From: Pseudobacteriovorax antillogorgiicola
Lineage (GTDB): Bacteria; Bdellovibrionota_B; Oligoflexia; Oligoflexales; Oligoflexaceae
NCBI RefSeq assembly: GCF_900177345.1
Contig: NZ_FWZT01000011.1
Location: forward strand, 124,001-188,000
Direction: 5' to 3'
Length of the DNA stretch: 64,000 bases
The notes beneath the pieces were generated by a model. It was not told the DNA's origin and ran no database searches. It was given only the letters and a program-made list of their open reading frames with translations. Below are positions 33,808-44,135 of this stretch, in pieces (the stretch's first letter is position 1; the number at the start of each line of letters is the position of its first letter). The translations under genes were made by a program, and so were the position numbers.

Positions 33808-36426
33808 CTAGAGCTTCCCCAAAAAGTCGATCAGTATTCCTGGAGAACTGGACTTTTTTCCCTCATATCTTTTTTGTAGAACAGCTAGGATCGAAAGGCT
33901 AGCCAAGGAAAGACTCCGCTTCCCCACCACATCACCTCCGAAGGGCAACTTGAAACCGACTCCAAAGTCCTCATAGATCTCATCAGACCCAAGTCCTTGC
34001 CCATAGTCATAAAAAAGACGCCAGCGACTATGTCTCGGCAAAAGGAATAAAGCTGACGGCAAGGGAATATATGCCGGGAAATCGATATCAACACTTGCTG
34101 TCCAAAGCCGCGGAACTTCAGTGAGGACTGGCTCATCGATCCTCATCCGTCCTTCGTCTAAGGTCTGCGGATTGAAGCGGACATAGCTAGGTGGGGTACC
34201 TCGCTCTTCTACAGCCCCCCAAAACCCCCTAAGTCCCAAACCAACAGACTTGAGGCGACAGCCCCAGTTGCCAATCCCAAAACTCCTATGATAGGAAAAC
34301 TCCTGTGCCGCAAAGGAGCGTTCGTAAATCCCGAAGACCTTGAAGTCACAAGACGACCAGGATTGAGGGCTCACATTCAGGGATATAGCACTCGTACCGT
34401 GATTGGCTGCGCTATGGGCAATCTCTCCACGATAGCGAAAGCGCAAGCCCAAGGTTACATCTGTGGTACTTTTAAGAAGATTGGAGCGAGTCACGTTCCA
34501 ATCCAAAATCCTCTGGCCCTTCATAGAGGCCCCAAAATCTTGAACTGCACTCAGTGCTGTAAAAAGCGAGTACTCTGGTAAGTCTGTCAAAAACATTGCA
34601 TTATAGCCTGTACGATTCTCACTCGGAACGTGGGCAAACAAGATCGTCAAGCCAGAATTCACATAGCGAAAGATCTGGCTACTCAGCATCAACGATAGCT
34701 CTTCCCCTGGTAGTTTGGAAGGAAAGGGAAACCACACCACCGTATAAGCATCATCACGGATTGTGTCAGCATTCCCCGGAAAAAATACGACATCAGGCCA
34801 TTCATTGTGGTTATTAAATCGATTGGAATCAAAAATCTCCCGCCCTGGATTAATCTCGACGCGATCCACAGATCGCTCCCCATCAATTTTTACTTCAACT
34901 ATCTTGTCTGTGGCCTCAGCTCGAATACTCTGCTTCTGGCCATCACCCCACGTAACTTCAACATCGTAGGGTAAACGAAAGGCTGGGTTTTGGTCGACTT
35001 TCAGGACCAAGCGTCGCTCTCCTTGAGACTCGTTGATATCAACATTGTCAAGGTCGAAGTCTGGCCAGGCTGAGCTAGTCCACCACTTAGAAACTTCCTC
35101 AGCCAGTTTCTGCCTGATTGCTGAACCCTTGTGAAGAAATGTAATAAATGTTCGCTGATCCACATTGCGGTCGCGGTAGGTTTCTGTAAACTCCTTGAGC
35201 GCAGCCATGAACGCTTCTCTATCTCGCCAATAGGCGTAGCGCAACGCAAGCAGGTGGCGAATATAATTGAAGTTATGCTGTTCAAAGTAGCTGATCCGCG
35301 TTTTAAGCACTTCGTCAGTAAGGGCGTTTTCAGGCTTCAAGATATTTAAGATGGAAGCAATTAAGTCTGCACTCTGTCGGTGATTAAACAAAACCCATGG
35401 GCGACCATCGTCTGAGTTGATGATATTATAGATTCTCTGATCAGCTTGCAGGAGTAGACTTGCTATAAAGTCAGCGGAGCCTCGAAAGAACCAACCGTCT
35501 TGAGGATTGGCTGGCTGAAGGGACGCCCCGAACCATTGCTGGCTAGTATAAAACGCAAGTTGCCATAACCCCCAATTCAAAAGATCATTTTGAATCAAAC
35601 GCATTCCAGCTTGTCGAGGCCGATTCATCGTGATCACACCGGGAATTGCCCCCTTTTCAAGCTCTTCTGTTTCCAAAAACAATAGCCTAGGAAATGGAAA
35701 CTCTCCCAACATCCCCTGAGCCTGTCTCAAGAAACTCTGTAAATAAAACTTAGCTCGGCTCATATACTTCGAGCGGTAAACAATGGTCACCGGAATCTTG
35801 TCAACAAAGAAATGTTCGACCTTATGATCGAGAGATAGGTTGAATGTCGCATTCCTGCCAGACATTCGAATTTCGTTTTGGTTATGAAAACCAGGTGTCG
35901 TCATCACCCAGCGCCTCGGATACAAAACTGAAAGTTTGAATTCGGCATTGGGAAAATCTAAACCTTGCCCCCCATCTTCAGCTGGACATGAACCGAGCTT
36001 CTGAGGATAAAATTGATGAAATAGAAATTGCTGTCGGGCTCGATCAGGCCACTGAGGAAGAATAAAGGAGAATTCGAAGCTTTCTTGGCCTCGATTCGGT
36101 AGCTTTAGAATCGGTCCTTGCCAAACCGCACCGGGATGCTGGGACAGTAACTCCATTCGCCCCTGGGTTGGTTGAAAGCTTTTGTTTTTGTTCATGGAAC
36201 GATTGATATTGCGGGATGGGTCCCAGAAATAGCTTGGGTCATTGTAGGCAAAGTAAAAGCAAACAAACTCTGACGAGTCTTGCCATCGAATCTTCGTTTG
36301 CCCCGCGATAGGCTCGGGAGAGCGTAAGGCACCCTCAGGCACCTGAACACCGATTTGGTAATGAACACCCCCATAAGCGGGGTGCACCATGAGAAAGACT
36401 ACAATAAAAAACAGCCTGCTGATCAT
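33808..36426 (-). CDS. Secreted M1-peptidase-like protein lacking catalytic residues
   Basis: An 872-residue protein starting at the ATG at 36426, giving signal peptide MISRLFFIVVFLMVHPAYG. It aligns with the gluzincin (M1) fold: ELEKGAIPGVITMNRP corresponds to the GAMENPG region and SQQWFGASLQPANPQDGWFF to the HELAHQWWG...NEG region. At the zinc site HExxH is replaced by FYTSQ (292-296) and the third Glu by Arg/Gly, so it should not bind zinc or cleave peptides. The last 250 residues look beta-rich and could be a barrel or sandwich. Function unknown: scaffold, binding protein or outer-membrane complex part. It is co-oriented with the DUF374 gene, 63 bases apart. Confidence 0.7.
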   Translation of the reverse strand: MISRLFFIVVFLMVHPAYGGVHYQIGVQVPEGALRSPEPIAGQTKIRWQDSSEFVCFYFAYNDPSYFWDPSRNINRSMNKNKSFQPTQGRMELLSQHPGAVWQGPILKLPNRGQESFEFSFILPQWPDRARQQFLFHQFYPQKLGSCPAEDGGQGLDFPNAEFKLSVLYPRRWVMTTPGFHNQNEIRMSGRNATFNLSLDHKVEHFFVDKIPVTIVYRSKYMSRAKFYLQSFLRQAQGMLGEFPFPRLLFLETEELEKGAIPGVITMNRPRQAGMRLIQNDLLNWGLWQLAFYTSQQWFGASLQPANPQDGWFFRGSADFIASLLLQADQRIYNIINSDDGRPWVLFNHRQSADLIASILNILKPENALTDEVLKTRISYFEQHNFNYIRHLLALRYAYWRDREAFMAALKEFTETYRDRNVDQRTFITFLHKGSAIRQKLAEEVSKWWTSSAWPDFDLDNVDINESQGERRLVLKVDQNPAFRLPYDVEVTWGDGQKQSIRAEATDKIVEVKIDGERSVDRVEINPGREIFDSNRFNNHNEWPDVVFFPGNADTIRDDAYTVVWFPFPSKLPGEELSLMLSSQIFRYVNSGLTILFAHVPSENRTGYNAMFLTDLPEYSLFTALSAVQDFGASMKGQRILDWNVTRSNLLKSTTDVTLGLRFRYRGEIAHSAANHGTSAISLNVSPQSWSSCDFKVFGIYERSFAAQEFSYHRSFGIGNWGCRLKSVGLGLRGFWGAVEERGTPPSYVRFNPQTLDEGRMRIDEPVLTEVPRLWTASVDIDFPAYIPLPSALFLLPRHSRWRLFYDYGQGLGSDEIYEDFGVGFKLPFGGDVVGKRSLSLASLSILAVLQKRYEGKKSSSPGILIDFLGKL

Positions 36427-36489
36427 TGGGCTGGAAGTCAAACACCACCTGTTAATAGCCCTGCCTCCACCCAACTTTTTTCCCTGAAT

Positions 36490-37200
36490 CTAGTAGATAC
36501 GAAACCGTGCCATCTGCCGCTCAATTCTATGAAGAGCTTGGGATACCTGGATCTTGGTCTGTTCAAACTCACTGGCCTCACAGTTCTCTTTGATGACAAT
36601 TGGCTGCCCATACATCACCCGAACCTTCGCGAAAGGCTTGGGAATGCGCAAGCGATCCCAAGTTTTTAGTTCCCAATAGCGATCGGCCACCGCTGCAACA
36701 GGTAAAATGGGAATCGCTTTGGTACTTGCTATAGCCACAACGCCAGCCTTTACCTCATGACGGGGTCCCTCTGGACCATCTACCGTCATCGCTACTTTGA
36801 TTCCACTAGGAATCTTCGCATAAATCTCTCGCAGAGCAACCCGTCCACCACGAGCAGGTTCACCACGAATAGAATCATAACCAAAAAACGACAAAACCTT
36901 TACAATGATTTCACCTGGGAGATCAGAGCTTACCATCGCCTTAAAGTCAAGATTTTGATGGGCGATGAGACTTGCAACAGCATTTTGATGCCAAAGGGCT
37001 GGAGCGTATGATCCCGATGAGTGAGCTTGTTCGGCACTTTGCCTATGATCCATTCTGAAATATTGATAGCGAAGAGTCCAGTGCAAGAGTCTCAGTGCCA
37101 CGCTAAGCCCAAGAGCTGTCAGCACTATTTTAAGTTTCGTCAGGAAACTCAGCTTTTCCAAGTTGAGTGGCTTCTGAGACGCGGGCAAGTAGGTATTCAT
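36490..37200 (-). CDS. DUF374-type lysophospholipid acyltransferase
   Basis: A 236-residue protein of the DUF374/LPLAT-like family. ALWHQNAVASLIAHQN corresponds to the acyltransferase His block, GYDSIRGEPARGGRVALREI to motif II, MTVDGPEGPRHEVKAGVVAIA to motif III and PILPVAAVADRYW to motif IV. An N-terminal hydrophobic segment (about 22-42) probably anchors it in the inner membrane. It likely acylates a lipid A-like or phospholipid acceptor. A 63-base gap and shared strand with the M1-like gene suggest an operon. Confidence 0.88.
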   Translation of the reverse strand: MNTYLPASQKPLNLEKLSFLTKLKIVLTALGLSVALRLLHWTLRYQYFRMDHRQSAEQAHSSGSYAPALWHQNAVASLIAHQNLDFKAMVSSDLPGEIIVKVLSFFGYDSIRGEPARGGRVALREIYAKIPSGIKVAMTVDGPEGPRHEVKAGVVAIASTKAIPILPVAAVADRYWELKTWDRLRIPKPFAKVRVMYGQPIVIKENCEASEFEQTKIQVSQALHRIERQMARFRIY

Positions 37201-37263
37201 GGTATTTCCTTACTATCTGCTATTTAATAGAAGCTACGATAGCAGAGCATACGCAAAAATCAA

Positions 37264-39687
37264 TTACCGGCTCACAAAGCGAGAAATCGCATTGATAAGT
37301 TTTTGCTTCTTGATGGGTTTGACAAGGTAGGAGTCACAGCCAGCTTGTATGGCATTATCAATATCATCCTGGAGAACTGACGAGGTGAAGGCAATCACAT
37401 GTGCTCTCGGGCGTTCTTGTTCTCGCTCGATGGTCCGTAGATTGATGGTCGTTTCAATCCCGCCCATGACCGGCATGTTTAAATCCATCAAAATAACATC
37501 GAACACCTTGTCCTGAAGGATTTTTAGAGCCTCACGTCCATCGGACGCAAAGCTAAGTTCCCAATTTTGATTTTTCAAAAATATCTTGATTAGATTATGA
37601 TTATCTTCGGAGTCATCTACGCACAAAACTGATATCGGTTGATCATCCTTCGCTATAGCGTCTTTTTGAAGCCCCTTCTTAGCAGCGAGGAGTTGTATGC
37701 GAAAGCTTGTACCCTGACCGACCTGACTTTCTACCGAAATGTTACCTCGATTCATCATCACAAACTCTTTGCACAAGCCCAGTCCCAAGCCAGTTCCCCG
37801 CTCGTTACTGGTTCCTTTTTCGGTAAAGTAGATCTCCCGATCGAAGAGCTTTCTAATATTTTCTTCTTTGATACCAATGCCATTGTCTCGCACTAGTACC
37901 TCAACGTTTTTGTCGCGGGATAGGAGCTCGATTTCGACTCGGCCATGATCCGAAGTGGTGAACTTGATAGAGTTGGATACGATATTGCGTAAAACCGTCG
38001 AGATCATATTGCGATCAGCCTCGACCCAAACCGGCTCTTTAATGTTTGAGACAAGCTTCACGCTTTTGACCTTGGCGTTGACTTTCATTAGATCGAAGAC
38101 TTCCAACACCACTTCCCGCAGGTCGAACGCCTCCCACTTGACTCGAATACCCCCACTCTGAATGATTGCCCACTGTAGAAGGTTTTCCAGTAGACCGTGT
38201 GCCTCTTCCGAGGAAACCGAGATTTTGTTCACCATTTCCCTGAGCTGGTCTTGGCCTAGGGAGTCGAAGCTGTCTTCAATTATCCCGGAATAGCCTTTGA
38301 GAGCCATGAATGGACTTTTTAAGTCGTGAGCGATAATCGAAAAGAAGCGATCTTTTGTGGCGTTGGTTCGCTCCAGTTCCTTATTAGCCTGAGCATACTT
38401 TTCGATGACGTTCTTGAGATCCGAAGTGCGCTCTTCAACGAGACCTTCCAAATCCTTTACCAGCTCACGCAGCCGGAAAGCCATCTGGTTCAGGGAACGC
38501 CCCAGATCGCCGATCTCGTCGTCACGATCGATTGCTATATCATGCTCCCAATCACCCTTGCCGATTCGTTGAGCCGATTCGTTGAGCTTCTTGATCGGTC
38601 GGGATATCCAATAAGAAACCATCAGGCCCGTGGCAAACATCACAAGGATCACCACAGTAGAACCCATCATGGCCTGGCTCAAAGCACTCCATACATGCTC
38701 TAAATAGGCTTCTTCACGGAGCACCGAAAACAAGTAGTAAGGCTCCTGCGACCCAGCAGTAGCAATCGGCGTAAGGTTCGCAAAAAGAGGGCCATTCTCT
38801 CCTATCACTGTATGACTTAATGGCTTCGATACTTGGCTCAATAATCCAAACTGATCATTAAACTCCTGCATCACACAACGAATCCGGCAGTCAGGAAAGC
38901 TATACCCTGAAATGAGAGCCTTGGGTTCCGACGGTGTGTAAAGACCCTGACGATACATTGAAGAGACCAAGACCTTGCCTTCAGAATCGACAAGAAACGA
39001 GTCGAGACCTGATTCGGCTGCTTCAGTCCATAGGATGTCAGCAACCCAGGCCCAGGATGTCTCAACACTGACCACCACGCTCTTGCCGGCGACTGAAATC
39101 GTTCGACTCTTGAGCTGGCTGGGGTAACTTCGCCAAGGTAGCTTGGAAACCTGGTAAACTTCAGGATGATCACGAAACTCGCTCAAGCTACCCGTCTCTA
39201 AAAGCAGAACAGACTCCCGATCCCCTACCCCCATGCCGAGGCCTTGAGGGTGTGGATAAAGTTCGCTTAATTCAGCGTCCCCAATCTGACGAATGCTAGC
39301 CCATAGCTGATTGCCGTTGGCGTATAAGTAGATTCCTTGAAGTTCACCATGAGATTTCAGCAGACCATGCAGATAGCCGAGCAAGTTATCTTGACTAGCT
39401 TTAGAAAGGCTTTTCGGTCCATTGCTTTCTAGGATCTTTAACACTTGACTGGCTTGGCTTTGGAAGGCTTCAATCCGTTGGCTATTTTTAGCAGCCGCCA
39501 CAGTGGTGACATCACGGGCCATCTGCTCAATCACCAGCCTTAACGAAGATAGGGCAATCGATGCAATTAGCAAGAATGAGAGGAAGCCAACAATCACGAA
39601 GGGACTGGTGACAAGGTAGGTTAATTTTCGGAACTTAAGTACCTTCACAGATGTCCGACTTTCCATGAGTAATCCAGAAATAGACAT
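37264..39687 (-). CDS. Hybrid histidine kinase with Cache-type sensor
   Basis: An 807-residue kinase. TM1 (about 28-50), a 280-residue periplasmic domain of Cache type, TM2 (340-362), HAMP, a coiled-coil, H-box FSIIAHDLKSPFMALKG, HATPase with ERGTGLGLGLCKE, and a canonical receiver (about 685-805) with VLCVDDSEDN, phospho-acceptor Asp in ILMDLNMP and a conserved Lys in LVKP. A second ATG 21 bases in is a possible start. The stand-alone Hpt protein gene lies 175 bases upstream on the same strand and is the natural phosphorelay partner. Confidence 0.93.
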   Translation of the reverse strand: MSISGLLMESRTSVKVLKFRKLTYLVTSPFVIVGFLSFLLIASIALSSLRLVIEQMARDVTTVAAAKNSQRIEAFQSQASQVLKILESNGPKSLSKASQDNLLGYLHGLLKSHGELQGIYLYANGNQLWASIRQIGDAELSELYPHPQGLGMGVGDRESVLLLETGSLSEFRDHPEVYQVSKLPWRSYPSQLKSRTISVAGKSVVVSVETSWAWVADILWTEAAESGLDSFLVDSEGKVLVSSMYRQGLYTPSEPKALISGYSFPDCRIRCVMQEFNDQFGLLSQVSKPLSHTVIGENGPLFANLTPIATAGSQEPYYLFSVLREEAYLEHVWSALSQAMMGSTVVILVMFATGLMVSYWISRPIKKLNESAQRIGKGDWEHDIAIDRDDEIGDLGRSLNQMAFRLRELVKDLEGLVEERTSDLKNVIEKYAQANKELERTNATKDRFFSIIAHDLKSPFMALKGYSGIIEDSFDSLGQDQLREMVNKISVSSEEAHGLLENLLQWAIIQSGGIRVKWEAFDLREVVLEVFDLMKVNAKVKSVKLVSNIKEPVWVEADRNMISTVLRNIVSNSIKFTTSDHGRVEIELLSRDKNVEVLVRDNGIGIKEENIRKLFDREIYFTEKGTSNERGTGLGLGLCKEFVMMNRGNISVESQVGQGTSFRIQLLAAKKGLQKDAIAKDDQPISVLCVDDSEDNHNLIKIFLKNQNWELSFASDGREALKILQDKVFDVILMDLNMPVMGGIETTINLRTIEREQERPRAHVIAFTSSVLQDDIDNAIQAGCDSYLVKPIKKQKLINAISRFVSR

Positions 39688-39862
39688 CTGGTCCGCAGAC
39701 GAGACATCTGTCCTTCGCTACTTCGGACTTCTAACGAAAATTGGGCCGGAATATGCTGCCCAGTCATGGGAGTAAACCAGACATTGTTTCGAGCAAAGTT
39801 AGAACCGGTGTTTTGGTGGAGGACGGCGGGCTTGAATCGCAAGCCCTCGCTAATCGGTGGGG

Positions 39863-40153
39863 CTAAACAAACTTTAATTCAAGCCCTTTGATATAGTCCT
39901 TCATCTGAACAACTAATTTCTGACATTCATCGAGCTTCTTATCTGCGGCAGAGGATTCCAGATCCTTAGCAAACTTACCGAGATCCTGTAAACCATAGCC
40001 AGCAGCATTACCAGCTACCTTGTGGCCGATTTGCTTGAGAACGTCGAAATCCTTCCGCTCAAGCGAAATCTCTAGATTCATCAGGTCCTCCTGCCGGTTG
40101 CGAATATAAACCGGAAAAACATCTTCCAATTCCTTGTCTACTTCTATGAGCAT
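39863..40153 (-). CDS. Stand-alone histidine phosphotransfer (Hpt) protein
   Basis: A 96-residue four-helix Hpt domain. The phospho-accepting residue is His44 in QIGHKVAGNAAGYG, with the small residues after it that let a receiver dock. It has no other domain. In a phosphorelay it would take phosphate from the hybrid kinase at 37264 and pass it to a response regulator not encoded in this neighbourhood. Confidence 0.92.
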   Translation of the reverse strand: MLIEVDKELEDVFPVYIRNRQEDLMNLEISLERKDFDVLKQIGHKVAGNAAGYGLQDLGKFAKDLESSAADKKLDECQKLVVQMKDYIKGLELKFV

Positions 40154-40502
40154 GGCTCCCTCTTAACAAAAGATTGGTTCGAAATGAGTCATCATTACCT
40201 AGTGCCCCGTGTCCCCTGTGACACTCTGAGGATGCTTCGCCCTCGCCAGTTCACCGGCCACGGCATACAAGTATTCGATGGAACAAGTGTGTAATGACGA
40301 CAAGACGATTGCTGACTACAAACCTATTATACTCCAATATGCCATAGCGTCCTATAGCTATGCTTATTTTACCTAGTCACCCGAAGAGATTCGGATCTTT
40401 AGAGCAAATATACGACAGGTCTAGCTTTGACAAGACTTCGTAACCGTTATTTCAAAGACTTAGGGTGGGATGGATAAATTTTGGGTAAGATGCCGTCTCT
40501 GA
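40154..40502. other. Divergent intergenic region upstream of tig
   Basis: About 350 bases between the Hpt gene and the tig promoter. I see no gene, terminator or convincing operator here; a promoter for the Hpt gene on the minus strand is expected but not recognised. Confidence 0.4.
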
Positions 40503-40530
40503 TTGACAAAACTACCAAAGCTTTTATAAT
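40503..40530 (+). promoter_or_regulatory. Strong sigma70 promoter for tig
   Basis: TTGACA (40503-40508), a 16-base spacer and TATAAT (40525-40530) match the consensus at every position. Transcription should begin near 40537, about 50 bases before the tig start. Confidence 0.88.
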
Positions 40531-40585
40531 TTGCGGACTTTTCTAAGGGACCTTTGCGTCCTCGTTTATCGGTTTGGGAGTATTC

Positions 40586-41875
40586 ATGAAAGCATTAGTA
40601 GAAGAAGTGAACAGCGTTCAAAAACGCATCAAAGTAGAACTATCCCAAGAAGACGTAAAGAACGCATTCGATAGCGTATATAAAAGATTGAAGCAGAAAG
40701 CACGTATCAAAGGCTTTCGCCCTGGTAAGGCTCCCCTAGGCGTCATCAAGAAATTCTACGGTAACTCCGTCGCTATGGATGTTGCCGATCAACTGGTCAA
40801 AAGCCATCTTTTCTCGGCGATCCAAGATCAAAGTATCCAGCCCATCGCAGCCCCTGTGCTAGAGACTATGGAGCTTCCAGCTGAAGATAAGCCATACTCG
40901 TTCTCAGCGCTGGTTGACATTCTTCCGGCAATTGAAATCGAAGGCTACAAGGGCCTCGAACTCAGCTATGACGCCATCGAAGTCGGCGAATCAGCATTGA
41001 ACCAGGAACTTGAAGTTCTTCAAAGACGTCAGGGCAAAACCAAAGAAGTCGAAGGCGACGATGTTGCCGCTGCCGACGGGCACTTGGTCACTCTGAGCCA
41101 GACTGCAACTCTTGACGGCAACGACTTCCCTCCGTTCTCTTTTGAGAAAGTTCCCGTGGAACTAGGAAAAAACAACTTACTTGAGGAAATCGAAACTCAA
41201 GTTGTGGGCTTAAAAGTCGGCGAAGGCAAAACTTTCGATGTGAAGATTCCAGAATCCTTCCAAGACGAGTCTTTGGTAGGTAAAACGGTTTCATGCACAA
41301 CAACAGTCGAAGCTATTCAAGAGATGATTATCCCTGAGCTTAACGATGATCTTGCGAAAGACCTTGGTCTCGAAGATTTCGAGACCCTTAAAAAGAACAT
41401 CAGCGATAGTCTGCAAAAGCAAGCTGAGCAAGGCAAGCGCAATCAGCTTGAGGGCAGCATCCTGGAGCAGCTTTCAGAGAAAAACGACTTTGACGTACCA
41501 CCAAGCATGGTTGATCAAGTGATCGACAGCATGTTTGAGGAAATGCAATTTCCTTCGGAAGAAGCGAAAACGGCTGCGAAAAATGACCCTGAAAAGCGTA
41601 AGGAACTTCGTGAGCCGGCCAAACAACGCACTAAGAACACTCTGATTCTTTCTGAGATTATCAAGGCGGAAAGCATCGAAGTGAGCGACGAAGATCTCGA
41701 CCAGCATGTTCGTGAGTTGGTAAGCTCACCAGGTGCTGCTGAGCAACCTGATGACAACCTGATCGAAAGCATCAAGAAATCCATGGGCAACCAAGCCCGC
41801 GAGAGCTTACTTTTTAAGAAGGCTATTGACCTTGTGCTTGAAAATGCTAGCGTGACTGAAAATAAGGCGAAGTAA
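40586..41875 (+). CDS. tig: Trigger factor
   Basis: A 429-residue ribosome-associated chaperone and prolyl isomerase. The start is the ATG at 40586 after GGGAG; an in-frame TTG 12 bases earlier is not needed. The N-terminal ribosome-binding domain has the signature GFRPGKAPLGVIKKFYG (the usual GFRxGKxP). The FKBP-type middle domain and a long helical C-terminal chaperone domain follow, with normal length. It is first in the tig-clpP-clpX-lon run and has its own promoter and terminator. Confidence 0.97.
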   Translation: MKALVEEVNSVQKRIKVELSQEDVKNAFDSVYKRLKQKARIKGFRPGKAPLGVIKKFYGNSVAMDVADQLVKSHLFSAIQDQSIQPIAAPVLETMELPAEDKPYSFSALVDILPAIEIEGYKGLELSYDAIEVGESALNQELEVLQRRQGKTKEVEGDDVAAADGHLVTLSQTATLDGNDFPPFSFEKVPVELGKNNLLEEIETQVVGLKVGEGKTFDVKIPESFQDESLVGKTVSCTTTVEAIQEMIIPELNDDLAKDLGLEDFETLKKNISDSLQKQAEQGKRNQLEGSILEQLSEKNDFDVPPSMVDQVIDSMFEEMQFPSEEAKTAAKNDPEKRKELREPAKQRTKNTLILSEIIKAESIEVSDEDLDQHVRELVSSPGAAEQPDDNLIESIKKSMGNQARESLLFKKAIDLVLENASVTENKAK

Positions 41876-41919
41876 CCCTTAGAAAAAATTTCTCTACTAG
41901 CCACAAATTTTGGTTAGTA

Positions 41920-41965
41920 AAAATCCCTGTTCTCATCTAATCTATGAGAGCCGGGATTTTTTTTT
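41920..41965 (+). terminator. Terminator after tig
   Basis: AAAATCCC with TTCTCAT pairs with ATGAGAG and GGGATTTT around a short loop, followed by a run of T (to 41965). It separates tig from clpP. Confidence 0.85.
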
Positions 41966-42028
41966 AAAGAAGTTTCGTCCTAGGTCGAAAAACGTCACAA
42001 GGAAGGATCTTGTCATTCGACAGGATGT

Positions 42029-42044
42029 GACTTAAGCTTAAGTC
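42029..42044. promoter_or_regulatory. 16-base palindrome upstream of clpP
   Basis: GACTTAAGCTTAAGTC is a perfect palindrome 75 bases before the clpP start. Its length and place suit a repressor or activator operator. No known heat-shock operator (CIRCE or CtsR box) is recognised. Confidence 0.45.
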
Positions 42045-42119
42045 TCGTATGTGCTGGCAAATATTTAGAATTATTGTCGGCATGATTGTCAACATGAGAG
42101 TTGTAAAAAGGACGTCGCA

Positions 42120-42716
42120 ATGGCTCTAGTACCAGTTGTTGTCGAGCAAACAAACCGAGGAGAGCGTTCATGGGACATCTACTCGCGCTTGTTGAATGAA
42201 CGAATCGTTATGCTAGGCTCACCTGTCATGGATGAGATCGCCAACGTTATCGTTGCTCAGTTGTTATATCTGGAAAGCGTAGATCCAGAAAAAGACATTA
42301 ATTTCTACATCAATTCCCCAGGCGGCTCTGTAACGGCAGGCCTCGCTATATACGATTGTATGCAACTTATCCGCCCGGATGTACGTACTTACTGCATCGG
42401 GCAATGTGCAAGTATGGGCGCTTGGCTCCTAGCCGCAGGGGCTCCCAAGAAGCGTCATGCATTGCCGAACTCAAGAATTATGATTCATCAGCCGTTAGGG
42501 GGTGCTGGTGGCCAAGCAACCGATATCGATATTCAGGCGCAAGAGATTATTAACCTGAAGCAAAAAATGGCAGGAATTTTGAGCCATCACACCGGTAAGG
42601 ATGCTGACACGATTATTCGGGATATCGACCGGGATTTGTTCATGTCTGCAGAACAAGCCAAAGAATATGGCATTGTGGATGACATCATCGCTCCTGCTCA
42701 GAAGACCGAAAAATAG
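42120..42716 (+). CDS. clpP: ATP-dependent Clp protease proteolytic subunit
   Basis: A 198-residue serine peptidase forming the tetradecameric barrel. Catalytic residues are Ser98 (GQCASMGA), His123 (MIHQPLGG) and Asp172. [19 protein letters not shown] is the oxyanion region. It is of normal length. It works with ClpX, encoded 53 bases downstream, and with ClpA if present elsewhere. Confidence 0.98.
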   Translation: MALVPVVVEQTNRGERSWDIYSRLLNERIVMLGSPVMDEIANVIVAQLLYLESVDPEKDINFYINSPGGSVTAGLAIYDCMQLIRPDVRTYCIGQCASMGAWLLAAGAPKKRHALPNSRIMIHQPLGGAGGQATDIDIQAQEIINLKQKMAGILSHHTGKDADTIIRDIDRDLFMSAEQAKEYGIVDDIIAPAQKTEK

Positions 42717-42769
42717 AGAGATACCAATAGATCTCGCGTTAGAGATAAGCTGAATGGGAGAATTAACTT

Positions 42770-44068
42770 ATGGCCAGCAAAGACAGTGGACTTCACTGCA
42801 GCTTCTGCGGCAAATCTCAAAAAGAAGTGAAGAAGCTCATCGCCGGACCCAATGTATACATATGCGATGAATGTATACAGCTTTGTAATGATATTATCGC
42901 CGAGGAGGTGGAGAAGGAAGAACTTCTTAATACCTCCAGTAAAGTTCCGAATCCGAAAGATATCAAACGGATTCTGGACGAATACATCATCGGCCAGGAA
43001 CGAGCTAAGAAGACTCTTGCCGTTGCTGTTCACAACCATTACAAGCGGATTGATGCTAAGCAAAGCAACGATGAAATCGAGCTTAGTAAGTCCAATATCT
43101 TGCTGATCGGTCCGACTGGTAGCGGTAAAACCCTACTGGCACAGACTTTGGCTCGAATCCTAAACGTACCTTTCACCATCTCTGATGCCACAAACCTTAC
43201 GGAAGCTGGCTATGTGGGTGAAGATGTTGAAAATATCATACTGAACCTACTTCAAAACGCAGACTATGATGTTGAGTTAGCGCAGCGCGGCATCGGCTAC
43301 ATCGACGAAATCGATAAAATTGCCCGTAAAGGTGATAATCCTTCGATCACAAGAGATGTATCTGGAGAAGGTGTTCAGCAGGCCCTTCTAAAAATTATCG
43401 AAGGTACCATCGCCAACGTGCCTCCTAGGGGCGGGCGAAAGCATCCGCAGCAAGAATTCCTGCAAGTCGACACGACAAATGTTCTTTTCATTTGCGGTGG
43501 CGCGTTTGCTGGCCTTGAAGACATCATCGCCCAACGAATGGAAACATCGACCTTGGGTTTCGGAGCGGAAATCACATCGAAATCTCAGAGAGATGTCTCG
43601 GGCTTACTCTCAAAAGTAACCACTACAGACCTTGCTAAGTTTGGCCTTATTCCAGAATTCATCGGTCGTCTTCCAGTCATTTGTTCTCTGGAGCAACTCA
43701 CAGAAGACGCCCTAATTGAAATTCTTACCAAACCGAAAAATGCTATCGTCAAACAGTTCCAAAAACTTTTTGAGTTTGAAAGCGTCACCCTGAAGTTCAC
43801 TGACGGAGCGCTTAGGGCAGTTGTCAAAGAAGCCATTGCGCGGAAGACTGGTGCTCGTGGTCTGAGAGCTATTCTTGAGGAGTCCATGCTAGAAATTATG
43901 TATGAGATTCCTTCAGAAGACAGTGTAAAAGAGGTCGTGATTACAGAAGAGCTTATTGTAAATGGCTCACAACCGATCCTTGTCTACAAAACTCCTGAGG
44001 AAATTGAGGCGGAAAAAGCTGCCGAAGAAAATGATAAGAAGGACTTTGGCACTGGCTCAAAGAGCTAA
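42770..44068 (+). CDS. clpX: Clp protease ATPase subunit ClpX
   Basis: A 432-residue AAA+ unfoldase. The N-terminal zinc-binding domain has Cys10, Cys13, Cys32 and Cys35. Walker A is [12 protein letters not shown], Walker B is [11 protein letters not shown], and [18 protein letters not shown] is the pore-2/sensor region; ClpP-binding loop IGF-type sequence is present as LGF. Start ATG follows GGGAG. It feeds unfolded substrates to ClpP. It ends with a strong terminator. Confidence 0.98.
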   Translation: MASKDSGLHCSFCGKSQKEVKKLIAGPNVYICDECIQLCNDIIAEEVEKEELLNTSSKVPNPKDIKRILDEYIIGQERAKKTLAVAVHNHYKRIDAKQSNDEIELSKSNILLIGPTGSGKTLLAQTLARILNVPFTISDATNLTEAGYVGEDVENIILNLLQNADYDVELAQRGIGYIDEIDKIARKGDNPSITRDVSGEGVQQALLKIIEGTIANVPPRGGRKHPQQEFLQVDTTNVLFICGGAFAGLEDIIAQRMETSTLGFGAEITSKSQRDVSGLLSKVTTTDLAKFGLIPEFIGRLPVICSLEQLTEDALIEILTKPKNAIVKQFQKLFEFESVTLKFTDGALRAVVKEAIARKTGARGLRAILEESMLEIMYEIPSEDSVKEVVITEELIVNGSQPILVYKTPEEIEAEKAAEENDKKDFGTGSKS

Positions 44069-44107
44069 GGTTTCGCTAGATCATTTCGATAATTCGAAGA
44101 AAAAGAG

Positions 44108-44135
44108 GGACTTCCAGCGGGAGGTCCTTTTTTTT
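44108..44135 (+). terminator. Terminator after clpX
   Basis: GGACTTCC (44108-44115), loop AGCG, GGAGGTCC (44120-44127) with one G-T pair, then eight T. It separates clpX from lon. Confidence 0.92.

Noticed and set aside
40574-40585. TTG start upstream of the tig ATG
   Set aside because: The ATG at 40586 has the ribosome site and the usual trigger-factor N-terminus.
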